This document shows positions 61,965 through 64,000 of a stretch of 64,000 bases of DNA, piece by piece. A program made the position numbers and the translations under genes. Each line of letters starts with the position of its first letter. Positions within the stretch are counted from its first letter, which is position 1. The notes under the pieces are model-generated. The model saw nothing but the letters and a program-made list of their open reading frames with translations. It was not told the DNA's origin and did not search any database. This stretch comes from Trueperaceae bacterium. Lineage in GTDB: Bacteria; Deinococcota; Deinococci; Deinococcales; Trueperaceae. The stretch is from the NCBI GenBank assembly GCA_011389865.1, contig JAABTL010000010.1, positions 20,687 to 84,686 of the forward strand, given 5' to 3'.

Positions 61965-64000
61965 TCAGCGAACCGTGACGAACTCCAGGGAGTCGAAGGC
62001 GGGCAGCGCCACGACGTTGGAGCTCACGGCGACCTCGAGGCGGTTCGAGCCGACCTCCAGCGCGCCGGTCACGTCGGCGCCCAGGTCGAACTCGTACAGG
62101 CCCTCGGCCACCAGCGTCGCGTTGCCGGTCGTCGCGAGCGCACCGGTGCCGTCGAAGACGAGGTACTTGACCTGGTCGACGTCGGCGGACGGGTAGGCCT
62201 CGTCGGCGAAGCTCACGAAGACCTCGAACGTCGCCGCCTCGCCGATGGTGACGCGCGCGGGGCCGTCGACCTCGACCTCGGCGACCCGGGCCACGCCGAA
62301 GTCGGCCCAGCGGTCGGCGCGATCGGGGTAGTTGGGGTTGCGGTTGAGCTGCACCACCGACTCGGTCGGGAAGGCGCGATCCAGGTAGAAGACGCCGGAG
62401 CCGACCCAGTAGTGGCCCTGCTGGTCCTTCCAGGCGGCCAGGTTGTCGTAGCGCGCCGCGACCTCGCCGTCGGCGAGGTAAGGGGCCATGGCGTCCGCGT
62501 AGGGCACGAAGCCGGACGCCGTCGCCTGCGCGAGGTAGCGGTCGAGGATGGCGATCGTGGGGCCGGCGATGTAACTGATCTGCTCGACCTCGAGCTCGTC
62601 GGACTTCGCCGAGCTGAACGCGAAGGCGTCCTCGGACTCGCCCAGGATGCCGATGGCCAGCTTGTGCCACGGGCCGGGGCCGAAGGCGTAGGTCGGGAAC
62701 CAGGGGGTGATCGACTGCTCGGCGTCGAGCTGGTAGAGGTCGGAGTAGGTCTCGATGACCAGCGGGTCGACGCTGATGATCTTCACGCCGCGGAACGAGG
62801 AGAGGAACGAGGTCAGGGTCGGCGCCGCGGCCGCGTCGTAGATGAAGCTGTCCTCGTTGCCGCGGTCGAAGGTGAGGATCATGCCCAGGACGAAGTCGGC
62901 GGCCGAGATCGGGCTACCGTCGTGCCAGGTGACGCTGGTGTACATGTCGGCCGGGTAGTAGACCGTGCTCTTGCGCAGGGCGGTGACGCCCTCGGGGTAC
63001 TTCTCGCCGACGGTGATCCAGCGCTGCTCGGCCGCGTCCCAATCGGCCCAGGCGTCGGCCGGCACGGCGATCTCGGGCGCGGTCGAAAGCGTGACCCAGT
63101 CGTAGGTGCTGCCGACCGGCAGGTCGTCGCGCACGACGACGTCGGCGCGCTCGATGCGGTGCGGCCGGTTCAGGCCGGTGTACGGGTCGGCGATCACGCC
63201 GTAGTCCTGCGTCGCGCGGATCAGCGACTGGTCGAAGATCCAGTTGCTGCCGTCGATCGGGTTCCACGGGTTCGTCAGCATGGAGGGCTGCGCGATGTCG
63301 ACGCGTCCGCCGATCTCGTCGCCGCGGCGGATCGTCAGGGCCCAGAACGGCGTCCCCGGGATGCCCGCGAAGAGGTCGCCCGCCAGCGCGATCTCGGCGC
63401 GCTTCGGGTAGATCGACAGGCGGTCGACCAGCCACAGGCGCACGCTGTCCTCCAAGGAGAGGCGCAGCGCCTTCGTGATCATCTCGTCGCGCTGGTCGAG
63501 CGTGGTGAACTCGTTGTTGTCGAGGGCCTGCGCGACCTCGTAGAACTCCGGGTCGTTGACGTACGCCTGCCACAGCGGGGAGGCGAGGCCCGTGTCGGTG
63601 TAGAAGAAGGCGAAGTTGGTGCCCAGGTCGCGCGGGATCACGGTCGTGATCCAGCCGCCCGTGTAGATGTGGAAGAGACCGTCGCCCGGGTTGCCGTTGA
63701 TCCAGATCGGGCTGGCCTCGGCCGCCGTGCGCAGGTTCTGCTCGGTCTGGAAGCCGATCGCCTCGAGCTGCGTGGCGACGTAGTTGCCGATCTCGACGCG
63801 CTCGGGACTGTCGCTGCGGACCAGCAGCTTGATGACGACGGGCGCGCCGTCGTAGTTCCACACGCCGCCGACCTTGGTCGCGCCCAGCCGCTCCATCTCC
63901 TCGGAGATGACGGCCTCGGCCCTGTCGAGGTCGTAGGCGTACTCGAGCTCGAGCGCGCGGATGACGTCGATGTAGCGGGCGTAATCCGAGGCGGCCGAGT
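61965..64000 (-). CDS. peptide-type ABC transporter substrate-binding protein (SBP_bac_5-like), N-terminus outside window, C-terminal Ig-like domain
   Basis: Reads through to window edge; ...VTWHDGSPISAADFVLGMILTFDRG..., FPTESVVQLNRNPNYPDRADRW; C-terminal VARVAEVEVDGPARVTIGEAATFEVFVSF...VTVR beta-sandwich-like. Confidence 0.85.
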   Translation of the reverse strand, partial: SAASDYARYIDVIRALELEYAYDLDRAEAVISEEMERLGATKVGGVWNYDGAPVVIKLLVRSDSPERVEIGNYVATQLEAIGFQTEQNLRTAAEASPIWINGNPGDGLFHIYTGGWITTVIPRDLGTNFAFFYTDTGLASPLWQAYVNDPEFYEVAQALDNNEFTTLDQRDEMITKALRLSLEDSVRLWLVDRLSIYPKRAEIALAGDLFAGIPGTPFWALTIRRGDEIGGRVDIAQPSMLTNPWNPIDGSNWIFDQSLIRATQDYGVIADPYTGLNRPHRIERADVVVRDDLPVGSTYDWVTLSTAPEIAVPADAWADWDAAEQRWITVGEKYPEGVTALRKSTVYYPADMYTSVTWHDGSPISAADFVLGMILTFDRGNEDSFIYDAAAAPTLTSFLSSFRGVKIISVDPLVIETYSDLYQLDAEQSITPWFPTYAFGPGPWHKLAIGILGESEDAFAFSSAKSDELEVEQISYIAGPTIAILDRYLAQATASGFVPYADAMAPYLADGEVAARYDNLAAWKDQQGHYWVGSGVFYLDRAFPTESVVQLNRNPNYPDRADRWADFGVARVAEVEVDGPARVTIGEAATFEVFVSFADEAYPSADVDQVKYLVFDGTGALATTGNATLVAEGLYEFDLGADVTGALEVGSNRLEVAVSSNVVALPAFDSLEFVTVR

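Overview
A 64 kb high-GC bacterial chromosomal segment with dense, operonic core genes. No rRNA, CRISPR array, transposase or prophage genes were recognised. Gene content (lysine biosynthesis through the LysW amino-carrier route, bacillithiol synthase BshC, Thermus-type 7Fe ferredoxin, TreS, many leaderless-looking genes) suggests the Deinococcota, possibly a Trueperaceae-like lineage; this is inference. Left to right: clpP(partial)-clpX; rho-M23 peptidase-Rrf2-cysteine desulfurase (-); T-box riboswitch-ileS; gap-pgk; RLAN/ATP-grasp pair facing a GNAT-C39 fusion; acyl-CoA dehydrogenase-etfB-etfA; NUDIX, lysC; ferredoxin reductase; livGFHM + SBP; glnA; ruvC; large GH13 (-); treS coupled to a three-gene cohesin-like/dockerin-like surface locus; pterin dehydratase; an uncharacterised 629-aa protein; ferredoxin; lysW-X-Y-[ycaQ-like]-Z-J-K (-); mutY; thioesterase; guaB; bshC/wecG divergent pair; purQLF (-); tRNA-Leu(CAA); secG with a hairpin repeat array; a peptide-type ABC transporter operon (-). 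Main points for follow-up: (1) the treS-linked operon encoding a cohesin-like lipoprotein, a matrixin-companion protein and a dockerin-bearing protein whose matrixin HExxH motif appears lost; (2) an unlisted 56-aa LysW that lacks all zinc-ligand cysteines; (3) two adjacent perfect 14-bp triloop hairpins inserted in frame inside ileS, and a similar palindromic insertion in the YcaQ-like gene; (4) four 25-bp tandem hairpins that start inside the secG stop codon region; (5) a 40-bp perfect palindrome between bshC and wecG; (6) the RLAN/ATP-grasp/GNAT-C39 cluster; (7) extra extracytoplasmic domains on the peptide ABC permease and its binding protein.
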